Notes under the pieces: model-generated
The model's database searches: none
Seen by the model: the letters and a program-made list of their open reading frames with translations, nothing else
Told to the model about the DNA's origin: nothing
Position numbers and translations under genes: made by a program
Origin: CBDFMG01 sp965221205 [NCBI: bacterium]
GTDB lineage: Bacteria > SM23-31
NCBI GenBank assembly: GCA_965221205.1
Contig: OZ244870.1
Span: 1 to 64,000 of the forward strand
DNA length: 64,000 bases
Direction: 5' to 3'
In this document: positions 54,876 to 64,000 of the stretch, in pieces
Layout of the letters: each line of letters begins with the position of its first letter
Numbering within the stretch: the first letter of the stretch is position 1

Positions 54876-54960
54876 ATGATTGAAGCAAACGGATTGAGTA
54901 AATACTATGGTCAGTTTATTGCAATAAAAGACATTACGTTTGCTATACCTGAAGGTCAAA
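54876..54960 (+). repeat. 85-bp duplicate of ABC ATPase gene start
   Basis: Identical to 55067-55151, starting at ATGATTGAAGCAAACGG. The reading frame breaks right after it, so this copy encodes nothing useful. It leaves a truncated gene start 191 bp upstream of the real one. Confidence 0.9.
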
Positions 54961-55042
54961 CTGATCGGTTTTTTTGTCATATTTGATTAAAATAAATTAA
55001 TAATACGGATGAAAAATTATCATTCATTCTGGAGGATAGCCA

Positions 55043-55801
55043 GTGAATCCTGTATCAAAAAAAATAATGATTGAAGCAAACGGATTGAGTAAATACTATG
55101 GTCAGTTTATTGCAATAAAAGACATTACGTTTGCTATACCTGAAGGTCAAATTGTCGCGTTTCTTGGTCCAAATGGCGCAGGAAAAACTACGACCATGAA
55201 AATTTTCAGTGGATTTTTAGCACCAAGTTCAGGTACCAGAGCAATAGCCGGGCTTGATGTACAAAGCGATAGGCTTAAAGTGGCGAAACGGCTTGGGTAT
55301 TTGCCTGAAAATGGTCCTCTGTATCAGGATATGACACCATTAGAGTTACTTTCCTTTTTTGGAGAAGTACGGGGCCTTGTACCAGAAAAATGTAAGGAAC
55401 GGATTGATTTTGTTAACAGGTTGTGCTCTTTACAGGAAGTACTCGATAAACCAATCAACAAGCTCTCTCGAGGATATCGTCAACGTGTCGGTATGGCACA
55501 GACCCTGCTTCACGATCCGGATGTCTTGATTATGGATGAGCCGACGGCAGGTTTAGATCCTAACCAGATTCGAGACTTTCGAACAAATATTAAAGAGTTA
55601 CGAAAAACCAAAACTATCCTGATTTCCACGCACATATTACACGAGGTTGATGTCATTGCTGACCGAGTGCTTTTAATAAATAATGGAAGACTCGTTTTTG
55701 ATGGAACACCGAATAAGTTAAAAGAAAAGGAGTCTCTCGAGCAATCGTTTTACCGTTTAACTGAGAATCATGTAGAGTTGCAGGAGGGTAATCAAATATG
55801 A
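55043..55801 (+). CDS. ABC transporter ATP-binding protein, GldA-like
   Basis: 252 residues. GTG start at 55043 chosen because GGAGG lies 7 nt upstream; the internal ATG at 55067 has no such site. Walker A GPNGAGKTTTMKIFSG, signature LSRGYRQRVGMAQTLLHDPD and Walker B VLIMDEPTAGLDP are complete, then the switch His in ISTHILHEVD. The LSxGYxQRVG form is typical of GldA and related ABC-2 exporters. It overlaps the permease gene by 4 nt (ATGA). With the next two genes it forms a Gld-type ABC system of the kind needed for gliding or surface export in Bacteroidota and relatives. Confidence 0.92.
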   Translation: MNPVSKKIMIEANGLSKYYGQFIAIKDITFAIPEGQIVAFLGPNGAGKTTTMKIFSGFLAPSSGTRAIAGLDVQSDRLKVAKRLGYLPENGPLYQDMTPLELLSFFGEVRGLVPEKCKERIDFVNRLCSLQEVLDKPINKLSRGYRQRVGMAQTLLHDPDVLIMDEPTAGLDPNQIRDFRTNIKELRKTKTILISTHILHEVDVIADRVLLINNGRLVFDGTPNKLKEKESLEQSFYRLTENHVELQEGNQI

Positions 55802-58473
55802 ACCTCATAAAGTTACATGTTAATTGGGGCATTGTTAAAGCTCTGGCTGCACGAGATTGTCGGTTATATTTTACCAATCCTACAGGCTATGTGTTTATAA
55901 CGCTTTTTATTTTTATGAGCGCCGCATCTTCATTCTGGCAGGAGCAATTTTTTTTAAACTTCCTTGCGAATCTTGAACAGTTAAACAATTTCTTCCCCTA
56001 TTTACTTTTACTGTTTATCCCTGCATTGACCATGGGTGTCTGGGCAGACGAGCGGAAGCAGGGCACTGATGAACTACTCCTAACACTTCCCGGGACCGAT
56101 CTGGAAATTGTTATCGGTAAGTATTGTGCTATATTGGGTATTTATACTGTTGCATTAATCTTATCATTAAGTCATGTAATTGTCCTCATGTATTTAGGAA
56201 GCCCTGACTTGGGATTGATGTTAGGCAATTATCTTGGGTATTGGCTCATTGGCTCATCCTTGATTTCTGTTGGAATGCTTGCGTCGCTCCTTAGTCCGAA
56301 TGCGACGATAGCATTTATATTAGGTGCTGTGTTATGTTCTTTTTTTACGTTTACGGAACAAATAAGCACTATTTTTGGCGATTATCTTCAACGATTGATT
56401 ATAGTTCTTGGTGTGATTGAATATTTTAATGATTTTTCCAGGGGTGTCATCAGCTTTTCCGGACTTCTTTATTTTGTGTCTGTCGCAGGTGTAGTAGTTT
56501 ATTTAAACGTTCTTTTGATTGGCAGACGACACTGGCCTCTGGAAGCAGATGGGTATAAAATGTGGATGCATCATACAGTACGTGCAACTTCAATTGTTAT
56601 TGCTGTTATTAGTCTCAATGTACTATTAGGACGGGCTACACTTCGTCTTGATGTCACAGCTGAGCGGCTTCATTCACTATCGAATAAAACAGAAGAACTT
56701 TTATCAGAAATTCCCCAAAACCGCCCCGTTTTTATTCAGGCATTTATTAGTGATGAAGTTCCGCAACCTTTTGTACAAACACGAGAGAATCTTATTGGAT
56801 TTTTACGCGAGATTGATGCGTTGGCTGGAGAACGAGTTGAAGTAATTATACATGCTACAGAAATGTATTCTGATGAAGCACGTGATGCCCGCGAAAAATT
56901 TGGTATTGTACCGCGTGACATTCCCAGTCAGACAGGTGCTCGCCAACAATTGGCGAAAGTATTTATGGGGGTTGCTTTTACGAGTGGTGCAGAAGAGGAA
57001 GTCATACCCTTTTTTGACCGTGGCTTACCTACTGAATATGAATTAATCCGCAGTATCAGTATGGTATCCAGATCACAGCGTAAGCAAATAGGAGTGTTAA
57101 ATACAGAAGCAAAAATTTTTGGGGGATTTGACTACCAAACTATGAGAAGTGATCCATCATGGGAGGTTGTTAGAGAATTGGAGCGACAATACGAAGTGAC
57201 ACAAATATCTGCTAATGAGTCCTCTGCTGAGGAACTTGACGGATTATTAGTTGCGTTGCCTTCTACTCTTCCACAGGATCAAATGGATAATCTGGCGGAA
57301 TATATTGAGGCTGGTAATCCAACACTACTTTTAATTGATCCTTTACCTACAGTCAACATACAACTTGCGCCGATGGCACAACCCGGCGCAAATCAAAATC
57401 CGTTTATGCAGCAACAACAGCCTCCTGCTGAAAAAGGAGATATAATGAGTTTTTTGCGTCGATTAGGTGTTAATTGGAGCATTTCCGCTATAGTATGGGA
57501 CTCATATAATCCTCATCCATCAATGGCGGCTCTACCACCAGAAGTTAATTTCCTCAGTGCATCAAACAGTGCATCTCAGTCATTCAACACTGAGCACGAA
57601 TCTTCGTCGGGTTTACAAGAATTAGTGATGTTGTATCCTGGTGCAATTGCCTCTGCACCAGATGCGAATTATAATTTTACACCTCTCCTGAAAACAGGCA
57701 AAACAGGTGGCATGATTGATTACCGCACTCTTGTTCAACGCACATTTTTTGGCGTGCAGCTCGTGCAGGGACTCCCGCATCACCCAACACCGTCTGAATA
57801 TACGTTAGCTGCAAATATACAGGGCAATTATACTCCAAGCGACAGTACAAAAAAGTCATCTACAATTAACCTTATTGTTATTGCGGATATTGATTTTATT
57901 TCAAGTCAGTTTTTCGAAATCAGGAAAGCTGGAATGGCCAATTTGAATTTCGACAATGTAACATTTTTCTTGAACTGCATTGATTTACTTGTTGGGGACG
58001 CTTCTTTTATCGACCTGCGAAAGCGACGTGTCCGTCATCGTACTTTGGAGACATTAGAAACAAAGATGCGTATATTTGAGGAACAACGTATTGAAAACGA
58101 ACAAAATGCTGAACAGGAGGCTCAATTAGCACTTACCCAAGCACAGCAGCGACTAAACCAAAAAGTCGCTGAAGTACAACAGCGAATCGATCTTGATACA
58201 CAAACCAAACAGATTATGGCTCGTAATCTTCAGGAAGTTGAAAATAGGCGGTTTGAAGCATTGAAATCACAAATTGAATCTGATAAGGAAGCACAGATTT
58301 CACGGAGCCAGGAAGAAATGGAAGCACAAGTACTATCAATTCAAAATAATATAAAAAGTATGGCTGCTTTAATTCCCCCTATTCCTGTTCTTTTAATGGG
58401 TATTTATATATTTATGCGAAGAAAAAAACGGGAACAAGAAGGTGCATTACAAGAAAGAAGATTGAGGAGTTGA
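55798..58473 (+). CDS. Fused ABC-2 permease and GldG-like auxiliary protein
   Basis: 891 residues. The N-terminal 240 form an ABC-2 permease with six spans (GldF-like: RDCRLYFTNPTGYVFITLFI, ADERKQGTDELLLTLPGTDL). After a span near 262-280 comes a large extracytoplasmic GldG/ABC_transp_aux domain (RLHSLSNKTEELLSEIPQNR ... NPTLLLIDPLPT). A coiled-coil of about 100 residues (about 755-855) follows, then a last span IPPIPVLLMGIYIFMRRKKR. In Flavobacterium gldF and gldG are separate genes; here they are one protein. It is translationally coupled to the ATPase and followed 3 nt later by the DUF4340 gene. Confidence 0.88.
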   Translation: MNLIKLHVNWGIVKALAARDCRLYFTNPTGYVFITLFIFMSAASSFWQEQFFLNFLANLEQLNNFFPYLLLLFIPALTMGVWADERKQGTDELLLTLPGTDLEIVIGKYCAILGIYTVALILSLSHVIVLMYLGSPDLGLMLGNYLGYWLIGSSLISVGMLASLLSPNATIAFILGAVLCSFFTFTEQISTIFGDYLQRLIIVLGVIEYFNDFSRGVISFSGLLYFVSVAGVVVYLNVLLIGRRHWPLEADGYKMWMHHTVRATSIVIAVISLNVLLGRATLRLDVTAERLHSLSNKTEELLSEIPQNRPVFIQAFISDEVPQPFVQTRENLIGFLREIDALAGERVEVIIHATEMYSDEARDAREKFGIVPRDIPSQTGARQQLAKVFMGVAFTSGAEEEVIPFFDRGLPTEYELIRSISMVSRSQRKQIGVLNTEAKIFGGFDYQTMRSDPSWEVVRELERQYEVTQISANESSAEELDGLLVALPSTLPQDQMDNLAEYIEAGNPTLLLIDPLPTVNIQLAPMAQPGANQNPFMQQQQPPAEKGDIMSFLRRLGVNWSISAIVWDSYNPHPSMAALPPEVNFLSASNSASQSFNTEHESSSGLQELVMLYPGAIASAPDANYNFTPLLKTGKTGGMIDYRTLVQRTFFGVQLVQGLPHHPTPSEYTLAANIQGNYTPSDSTKKSSTINLIVIADIDFISSQFFEIRKAGMANLNFDNVTFFLNCIDLLVGDASFIDLRKRRVRHRTLETLETKMRIFEEQRIENEQNAEQEAQLALTQAQQRLNQKVAEVQQRIDLDTQTKQIMARNLQEVENRRFEALKSQIESDKEAQISRSQEEMEAQVLSIQNNIKSMAALIPPIPVLLMGIYIFMRRKKREQEGALQERRLRS

Positions 58474-58476
58474 GCT

Positions 58477-59853
58477 ATGAGCAACTATAAAATGACAATT
58501 ACATTTAGTGGAGCAGCATTTTTTCTGGCACTTCTTGCATTTATTACATCTCCCAGTGCTGTGACACCAGATGCATTTTTTGATCAGGGTGAAGAAATCT
58601 ATCCCGATTTTACCGATCCTAACGAAGCAACATCTCTCGAAGTTATAGGATACAATGAAGAAACTGGTTCTCCCATTCCATTTAAAATAATGTTTACAAA
58701 AGATAAATGGACGATCCCTTCTCATTACGATTATCCAGCAGATGGGAAAGACCGGCTTGCAAAAACGGCAGCGGGTGTTATTGGAATTAGAAAAGACGAT
58801 TTTAGAACTGATAATCCAACTGATCATGAGGCATGTGGTGTAATTGATCCCCTTGATGATACTGCTACATCATTAACCGGCCGGGGACAGAGGATCACCA
58901 TAAAAAATGCAAATGACAAAATACTTGCTGACATTATTGTTGGTACTAGAGTAGAAAATCGTCCCGGTTTTCGATTTGTTCGTTTACCAGATCAAAAGCG
59001 TGTATATTCTGTTCGCATGAACATTGACCTGTCGACACAATTTAAGGATTGGATAGAGTCCGATTTGATGCAGGTAGAGCAGAATAAAATCAGCACTGTT
59101 GTTCTACAAGACTATTCAATAAATGAACAGACACGCCAAATTGTTCAAAATGACATTGTTACCCTAATAAAAGATGGAAGTAATTGGTCTGCCGATCAAT
59201 TAAGAAGTACGCAAGAAATTGATAAAGCAAAAATGAACTCCTTTTTAAGCGCTCTGGATAATTTGTCAATTGTCGGAGTACGGCCAAAACCTACTGGATT
59301 AACCGCAGTACTCTCACAATCCGCTACTGACATTAAAATTAACCAGAGTGATGCTCAATCACTTCAAAGTAAAGGGTACTTTTTTGCGAGAGATGGTAGT
59401 TTACGGTCTAATGAGGGAGAAATACGAGCATATACCGATGATGGTATAATATATACTCTTCGGTTCGGTGAAATAGTATTCGGTACCGGCAATGCTGTTT
59501 CAGCAGGATCCAGCGAAGAAGAAATGAAGGAAGGAGCAGGAGAAAACAGATATATTTTTATTTCTTCAAGTTTTAATGCAAACCAATTTTCCGAACCACC
59601 AAAACCTGCAAATCTATCGTTTGAATCGACTCCAGACAGCCTGTGGACCAATAGCGATAGGCAGAATAAAAATCTCAAGGATGAACATGATAAATGGATT
59701 GAAAACGTTGAAAAAGGAACCACCTTATCACAGGAGTTGAACCAAAGATTTGCGCAATGGTACTATGTCATCTCATCGGATATATTTGATAAACTGGATC
59801 TTTCGAGAGATGATTTTATTAAAGAAAAAGAGAAAGCAAGTTCTGATTCATAA
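58477..59853 (+). CDS. DUF4340-like membrane-anchored protein
   Basis: 458 residues with one N-terminal membrane span (ITFSGAAFFLALLAFITSPS) and a long extracytoplasmic part rich in beta repeats: RLAKTAAGVIGIRKDDFRTD, then VGTRVENRPGFRFVRLPDQK with VYSVR, then IESDLMQVEQNKISTVVLQD. Proteins of the DUF4340 family often sit third in ABC/GldG cassettes, and gene order supports that. Its job in the complex is unknown. Confidence 0.8.
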   Translation: MSNYKMTITFSGAAFFLALLAFITSPSAVTPDAFFDQGEEIYPDFTDPNEATSLEVIGYNEETGSPIPFKIMFTKDKWTIPSHYDYPADGKDRLAKTAAGVIGIRKDDFRTDNPTDHEACGVIDPLDDTATSLTGRGQRITIKNANDKILADIIVGTRVENRPGFRFVRLPDQKRVYSVRMNIDLSTQFKDWIESDLMQVEQNKISTVVLQDYSINEQTRQIVQNDIVTLIKDGSNWSADQLRSTQEIDKAKMNSFLSALDNLSIVGVRPKPTGLTAVLSQSATDIKINQSDAQSLQSKGYFFARDGSLRSNEGEIRAYTDDGIIYTLRFGEIVFGTGNAVSAGSSEEEMKEGAGENRYIFISSSFNANQFSEPPKPANLSFESTPDSLWTNSDRQNKNLKDEHDKWIENVEKGTTLSQELNQRFAQWYYVISSDIFDKLDLSRDDFIKEKEKASSDS

Positions 59854-60261
59854 AAGTTTTATAACGACCTCAGTATCATGCAAACCAGTTACATTCAACC
59901 AAAAATTTTTTTCGAAGTTTTCAAATCAAACAATTTATCACCGACATTAAACTCTATCTCTTTCTTCCAATTCATTTTTATTATATATAAAAACTCGCAA
60001 TATTACTTCATCAATTTTTTATTCGCCAATATGATTAATCGTTTCGGGATGTTGCCCTACTTTACTTAGAATTATATTTGGACAATCTTAACCTTTCTTT
60101 GGAAAATATTATTTCTAGTTACAAATATTATTTAGTAATATTCCGACAAATTATTAAGTTGCTTACAAAAAAATCTCTGCGACAAAACAATCGAATGTAA
60201 TTAAAGTCTTCATTTTTTCAAACATAATTTTCCACTTAGTATAACTGCTGAAAAATCAGAA
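59854..60261. other. AT-rich intergenic region
   Basis: About 410 bp, no gene or strong hairpin seen; it probably includes the remains of the start of the pseudogene at 60262. Confidence 0.4.
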
Positions 60262-60940
60262 TTGAAAGAGTCATTTCATACAATAGAAACAAATAACTCT
60301 CCACTTGTTGCAGTAGCAATACATAATGGACATTCGGTCAGGAGTGAATTGGTTGATTTGTTTGCACTTACCGATGCCGACATGCTTAGAGAAGAGGACC
60401 CTTTTACCGGAAACTGGACGTCAGTGGCAAAAAACAGAATAATTGTTAACCGCTCTCGCTTTGGAAGTGGATATCAATAGGCCAGAGATAAAGCTGTTTA
60501 TATTACGCCTGAAGATGCTTGGGGATTGCACATATGGAAAAATATCCCTTCTCAGCAGATTGTAGATCGTTCATCATCGCGGAGGTCCCGATTCACCTTT
60601 TGATGATCCGGAGGAAAATCCTGAAGTCAATATTGGAACTGGTACAATGATACGAAACCGTTGATCTCCTGTTGTGAACCGGCTTATTAATGATCTGCGT
60701 ACGTTTGATTATAATGGAAGAAAACTTGATGTCCGAGAAAATATTAAATTCATGGGTGGTAATTTATCACGCTGGACTCATGAAACCTTTCCTGAATCCG
60801 GGTGCTCTCTATCCATTGAATTTAAAAAGTTTTTTATGGACGAATGGACTGGCATACCGGATAATGAACAACTTATATTAATCGAAAATGTTTTACGTTC
60901 AACCGTTCCCGGTGTGTTAAAGGAGTTATCAATACTATGA
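60262..60940 (+). pseudogene. N-formylglutamate amidohydrolase-like pseudogene
   Basis: Fragments of one protein follow in order. VAVAIHNGHSVRSELVDLFA, then ADMLREEDPFTGNWTSVAKN run up to a TAG at 60478-60480, followed in the same frame by ARDKAVYITPEDAWGLHIWK. A gap and frame change come next, then GPDSPFDDPEENPEVNIGTG up to a TGA near 60662. VNRLINDLRTFDYNGRKLDV to 60940 completes it. The expected DIHSYNHR segment between DRS and GGP is missing, implying a deletion. Only a TTG is available as start. The family hydrolyses N-formyl or related amides with zinc. The end overlaps the next gene (ATGA), as in an operon. Confidence 0.7.
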
Positions 60941-62819
60941 CCATTTTGTCTCAAAAATTTATAGATTCCATCAACTCGAGACTTTCGGAAAATAAAAGAG
61001 TACGACGGTCTTTGCCAATATTTGGAAGATTGAATATAGACCGGCAATTGCCTTTTTTGTGTATTTACAGGCACCCTGTTGGAGCAGATGATGTAGGGAC
61101 TTCAAGATTAGTTACCACTCAGGCATCTTATATGACGTCTTCGGGTGACAGGAGGATCAGTAAAAATATAAAAGAAGTGGTCAGAAATGTTATCGAAACA
61201 CTATCTAAGGAATTTGGAGCGTTTCTTATATTGGAGCTGTGGGCATCGGAAGATAATGATGAAGATACCAATGTTGAATTTTATGAGCGGAATTCGCATT
61301 TCAAGATAATAACTCTGAAGAATAATCCTCCTCTTAAGACCATTGAATCTTTAAGGGGTCGCCTTGAAAAACTAAAATAGAAAAAACAACACCGGAAGTT
61401 GAGATAGTATATAAAAACAAGGTATGTCCTCCAGATTTGCAACCAATATTTTCAGCGAAAGAAGCAGCAAATTTAAACTTCCATTTAATAGGATTGGAAA
61501 TCAGCCCTCTATATCGTGATCCGAAAACGGATACGCTATTTCCATTAGTTAGGCGCAGATATATAAGGTTGATTACCCGAATATTGCATCAGGCTTTTTT
61601 TACATACGCTCATACACAAACAACACATCATCCTCCTCATTACCATGCTTTGGGGAAGAATGCTTTAGTAAAAACCGTTTGGGAAGTTGATAGAAAAATT
61701 GCCGAAATCAGCAAATCATTTGATTTTCTCTGGTATGTAACACCTATCCATTCCGAGTCATCGTGGAACGAGTTTAAACGAAAAGAATTTCAATCTGCTC
61801 CGGTATTTCAATATAGACCGCAAATCATATATCCTGCCATTTTAAAAAGAAATTTATGGAATATTCCGATAGAAAAACTTGAAGACCCAACTATTGGTCA
61901 GCTTTTTCGTGAAAAAAGACAAGAACTGGATGTACAGATTTCGATGCTCGAAAATATTGAATCAAAACGGTTCTTATATGGTAGTATGCAATTATATGGT
62001 AACATCAGTAATGAATTGTTCGAAAATGCCTCTGACCTTCTGGAACGGATCCCTCCAAGGTCACGGGAATCTTCAAATAGGCAATATCTGGATGCCCAGC
62101 AATTCGCTGAATTAGCTCGAGAGGAAATATTATATTATCGAGAAATGAATGCCACAGTTGAAGTCAGAGACGATCTGACCGGATTAATGGTCTTAAAGGG
62201 GCATTTGAAGTTAAGCTCGTTCCTCAAGATCCCGAAATCGAGAGTTGAAGCTCTTCTTAACCATGAAGTCGGTACGCACATTGTTACATTCTACAATGCA
62301 AAAACACAGCCATTCAACCAATTGAACTTCGGATTAGCAGATTATGAAGAATTACAGGAAGGCTTAGCTGTGTTTGCTGAATATTTAGTAGGAGGCCTCA
62401 GCGCTCCACGCGTTCGACTGTTAGCTGCACGGGTATTGGCTGCAAAACTATTGATAGATGGAGCAAGTTTCGTTGATACGTACTGGGTATTGTATGAAAA
62501 ATATAAATTTGCGCAAAGAACGGCTTACGGAATCACAGTAAGAATTTATAGAGGTGGTGGATTAACAAAAGATATGATATATTTACGCGGTCTTTTGAAT
62601 CTTTTGAAATATATACAGAACGGAGGAGATATACAGCTATTGTTTATAGGAAAATTCGCGGAAAAACATATTCCGATCATAAAGGAACTGCAATATCGTA
62701 AATTACTTTATCAACCCCCATTATCACCCAGATATATGGCATTATCTACAACAAAAGAAAAGATCGAGCAGGTACAACGTGGAGTGACCGTGCTTGATCT
62801 AATTGAAAGGAAGTTATAA
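60937..62819 (+). CDS. QEGLA-motif (DUF1704/MATCAP-like) metallopeptidase, single frameshift
   Basis: Two frames join into about 627 residues. Frame 1 has RRSLPIFGRLNIDRQLPFLC, VTTQASYMTSSGD and FGAFLILELWAS, ending EKLK. Frame 2 continues IEKTTPEVEIVYKNKVCPPD and PIFSAKEAANLNFHLIGLEI to LDLIERKL. One extra A in the A4 run near 61373-61377 restores continuity. The peptidase signature is LNHEVGTHIVTFYNAKTQPF then YEELQEGLAVFAEYLVGG: a zinc HExxxH variant and the QEGLA Glu. Relatives are annotated as flavohemoglobin expression-modulating; the domain is shared with eukaryotic tubulin tyrosine carboxypeptidases (MATCAP). Whether the break is real is open. Confidence 0.8.
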
Positions 62820-63868
62820 TGCGAATCGGCTTTTTTGTAAATGATGTAAGAACTGAAGAGTCTACATACACTACAATACGGCTTGCGGTCACAGCGACAA
62901 ACTTAGGGCATGAAGTATGGCTGATGGGTGCTGGGGATTTTGCATACGAAATTGACGATAAAATACATGCACGAGCTCGCTCAGTAAAAAAGAAAAACTA
63001 TAAATCGCTCGAAAAATATTTACATGAAATTCAGGGTAAAAGTGCTCGAGTTGAACGGATATGTGTTGACGATCTCGATACGTTGGTATTAAGAAGTGAC
63101 CCATCTTTAGAAACAGGGCATCAATCGTGGGCACAGTCTGTGGGAATAATTTTCGGCAGAGCGGCTATGCGTCACCACGGCGTAATTGTATTAAATGATC
63201 CAGACGGGCTGGCAAAAGCAATGAACAAAATGTATTTTCAGATGTTTCCGGAAGAAGTCCGTCCAAAAACGCTGATTACAAGAGATTTTTCTGAGATCAA
63301 ATCGTTTGCTAAAGATCATGGCGGAGATGTTGTTATAAAATCCTTACAAGGTTCGGGAGGTAAAGGAGTATTCCTTGTTCGCCCGGATGATCTTCCTAAT
63401 CTAAACCAGATGATTGAAGCGGTTATACGAGATGGTTATGTCGTTGCCCAGGAATATTTGCCGGACGCAGCAAAAGGTGATACACGATTATTTCTGATGA
63501 ATGGGAGACCTCTGCTGTATAAAGGAAAATATGCGGCATTCAGAAGAGTGAGGACTGGTGGAGATGTGCGCAGTAATCTTCATGCGGGAGGCAGTATTGA
63601 AAAGGCTGAAATAGGTGATGAGGCATTGAAAATTGCTCAAATAGTCCGGCCAAAACTCGTGCAGGACGGAATGTTCCTCGTCGGTCTTGACATAGTCGGT
63701 AATAAGTTGATGGAAATAAATGTTTTTACGCCAGGAGGATTAGGGAGTGCCCGGCAGTTTGAGAAAGTAAATTTCGCAAGCGTTGTAATAAATGCGATCG
63801 ACCGGAAAGTTCAATATAATAGTTTTTACAGAAGAAATTTTGATAACGTTGAATTAACGACGTTATAG
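62819..63868 (+). CDS. Glutathione synthase-like ATP-grasp ligase
   Basis: 349 residues. Its ATG overlaps the stop of the QEGLA gene (TAATG). The N-terminal preATP-grasp-like domain RIGFFVNDVRTEESTYTTIR is followed by ATP-grasp motifs: VVIKSLQGSGGKGVFLVRPD (nucleotide-binding loop), YVVAQEYLPDAAKGDTRLFL, and metal-binding VGLDIVGNKLMEINVFTPGG. It is close in layout to GshB, but no gshA is nearby. The neighbouring N-formylglutamate amidohydrolase-like and QEGLA genes are a recurring trio of unknown role. It may ligate an amino acid to a peptide or protein rather than make glutathione. Confidence 0.85.
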   Translation: MRIGFFVNDVRTEESTYTTIRLAVTATNLGHEVWLMGAGDFAYEIDDKIHARARSVKKKNYKSLEKYLHEIQGKSARVERICVDDLDTLVLRSDPSLETGHQSWAQSVGIIFGRAAMRHHGVIVLNDPDGLAKAMNKMYFQMFPEEVRPKTLITRDFSEIKSFAKDHGGDVVIKSLQGSGGKGVFLVRPDDLPNLNQMIEAVIRDGYVVAQEYLPDAAKGDTRLFLMNGRPLLYKGKYAAFRRVRTGGDVRSNLHAGGSIEKAEIGDEALKIAQIVRPKLVQDGMFLVGLDIVGNKLMEINVFTPGGLGSARQFEKVNFASVVINAIDRKVQYNSFYRRNFDNVELTTL

Positions 63869-63913
63869 ATATGTTGAAACTGACAAAATTAATAATGCAA
63901 TGTTTCGTTTTAC

Positions 63914-64000
63914 ATGGAAAAACAGACTATATTTGGCATTATCGATGCCTATGAAATGAAAGGGACAATCACAGATGAAATGACTGAAACTATTGAAAAC
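63914..64000 (+). CDS. Hypothetical protein, start only
   Basis: The first 29 codons of a frame that runs off the window: MEKQTIFGIIDAYEMKGTIT then DEMTETIEN. It lies 45 nt after the ATP-grasp gene on the same strand. No family can be assigned. Confidence 0.35.
   Translation, partial: MEKQTIFGIIDAYEMKGTITDEMTETIEN

Larger units (their letters stand above)
54212..55042. other. Intergenic region with tRNA fragment, repeats and gene-start duplication
   Basis: About 830 bp, AT-rich. It holds a tRNA 3' fragment (54317-54360), direct-repeat copy 2 (54410-54440), a terminator hairpin (54448-54488) and an 85-bp duplicate of the ABC ATPase gene start (54876-54960). No intact gene seen. Confidence 0.6.

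Noticed and set aside
61437-62819. Separate gene starting at TTG 61437
   Set aside because: The frame continues upstream without stop and joins the preceding frame after one base; the two halves match one known protein family.

Overview
The window reads as an AT-rich bacterial chromosome segment from a free-living heterotroph. Many products have signal peptides or lipoboxes: Asp-box propellers, PD40 propellers, a GH2 hydrolase, gamma-glutamyltransferase, an amidase, a CocE-type hydrolase, a DUF885 protein and M24-like proteins. A Gld-type ABC cassette is also present. This mix suits the Bacteroidota/FCB neighbourhood (for example Marinimicrobia- or KSB1-like lineages), but no marker gene is present and the placement is inference only.

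Layout: 1-4.5 kb holds two minus-strand VPS10/sortilin-like Asp-box proteins and the C-terminal stump of another. 5.2-10.7 kb is a compact pyruvate dehydrogenase operon (aceE-aceF-lpd). 10.7-14.1 kb holds a PD40 protein, a frameshifted IS1595-type transposase and a frameshifted hypothetical gene. 14.2-21.5 kb holds an amidase, a further Asp-box protein, a gamma-glutamyltransferase and an AlkD-like protein. 21.5-27.1 kb is accessory DNA: an IS1595-type relic, a metzincin-like lipoprotein broken at a G10 tract, a PD-(D/E)XK nuclease-like protein, and an IS1595-like unit of about 2.15 kb. That unit is bounded by inverted repeats and holds a broken transposase, a DNA-methyltransferase stub and a Panacea-type toxin-antitoxin pair. 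27.4-35.8 kb holds a PD40 protein, a lipoprotein, a GH2 hydrolase, an OsmC-family gene with an in-frame TGA at the expected cysteine followed by a SECIS-like hairpin, tdh, a PhzF-family gene and a methyltransferase. 35.85-37.13 kb is an apparently intact IS3-family element. 37.3-44.0 kb holds a DUF885-like protein, a frameshifted helix-hairpin-helix protein, membrane proteins, a PAP2-like protein and a CocE-type hydrolase. 44.2-50.2 kb is a tandem array of four M24-like paralogues. 50.2-54.5 kb is a very AT-rich accessory stretch with a two-gene nuclease-like module, a decayed gene, a GreA-like gene and the 3' part of a tRNA. 55.0-59.9 kb is a Gld-type ABC cassette. 60.3-63.9 kb is a cluster of N-formylglutamate amidohydrolase-like (decayed), QEGLA-motif metallopeptidase (frameshifted) and ATP-grasp ligase.

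The pyruvate dehydrogenase genes would supply acetyl-CoA. The secreted peptidases and hydrolases suggest growth on peptides and glycans, and tdh fits threonine breakdown. The large metabolic and secreted genes are intact, whereas frameshifts, stops and duplications concentrate in mobile and accessory genes. That pattern points to real decay more than to uniform sequencing error, although several lesions lie in homopolymers and need read support.

The strongest candidate for something unusual is the OsmC-family selenoprotein at 32.4 kb. Next are the IS1595-like unit carrying a toxin-antitoxin pair, the nuclease-like pair at 50.6-52.8 kb, and the M24 array, in which three of four copies appear to have lost metal ligands. 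All assignments come from reading the sequence by eye; no database search was run.
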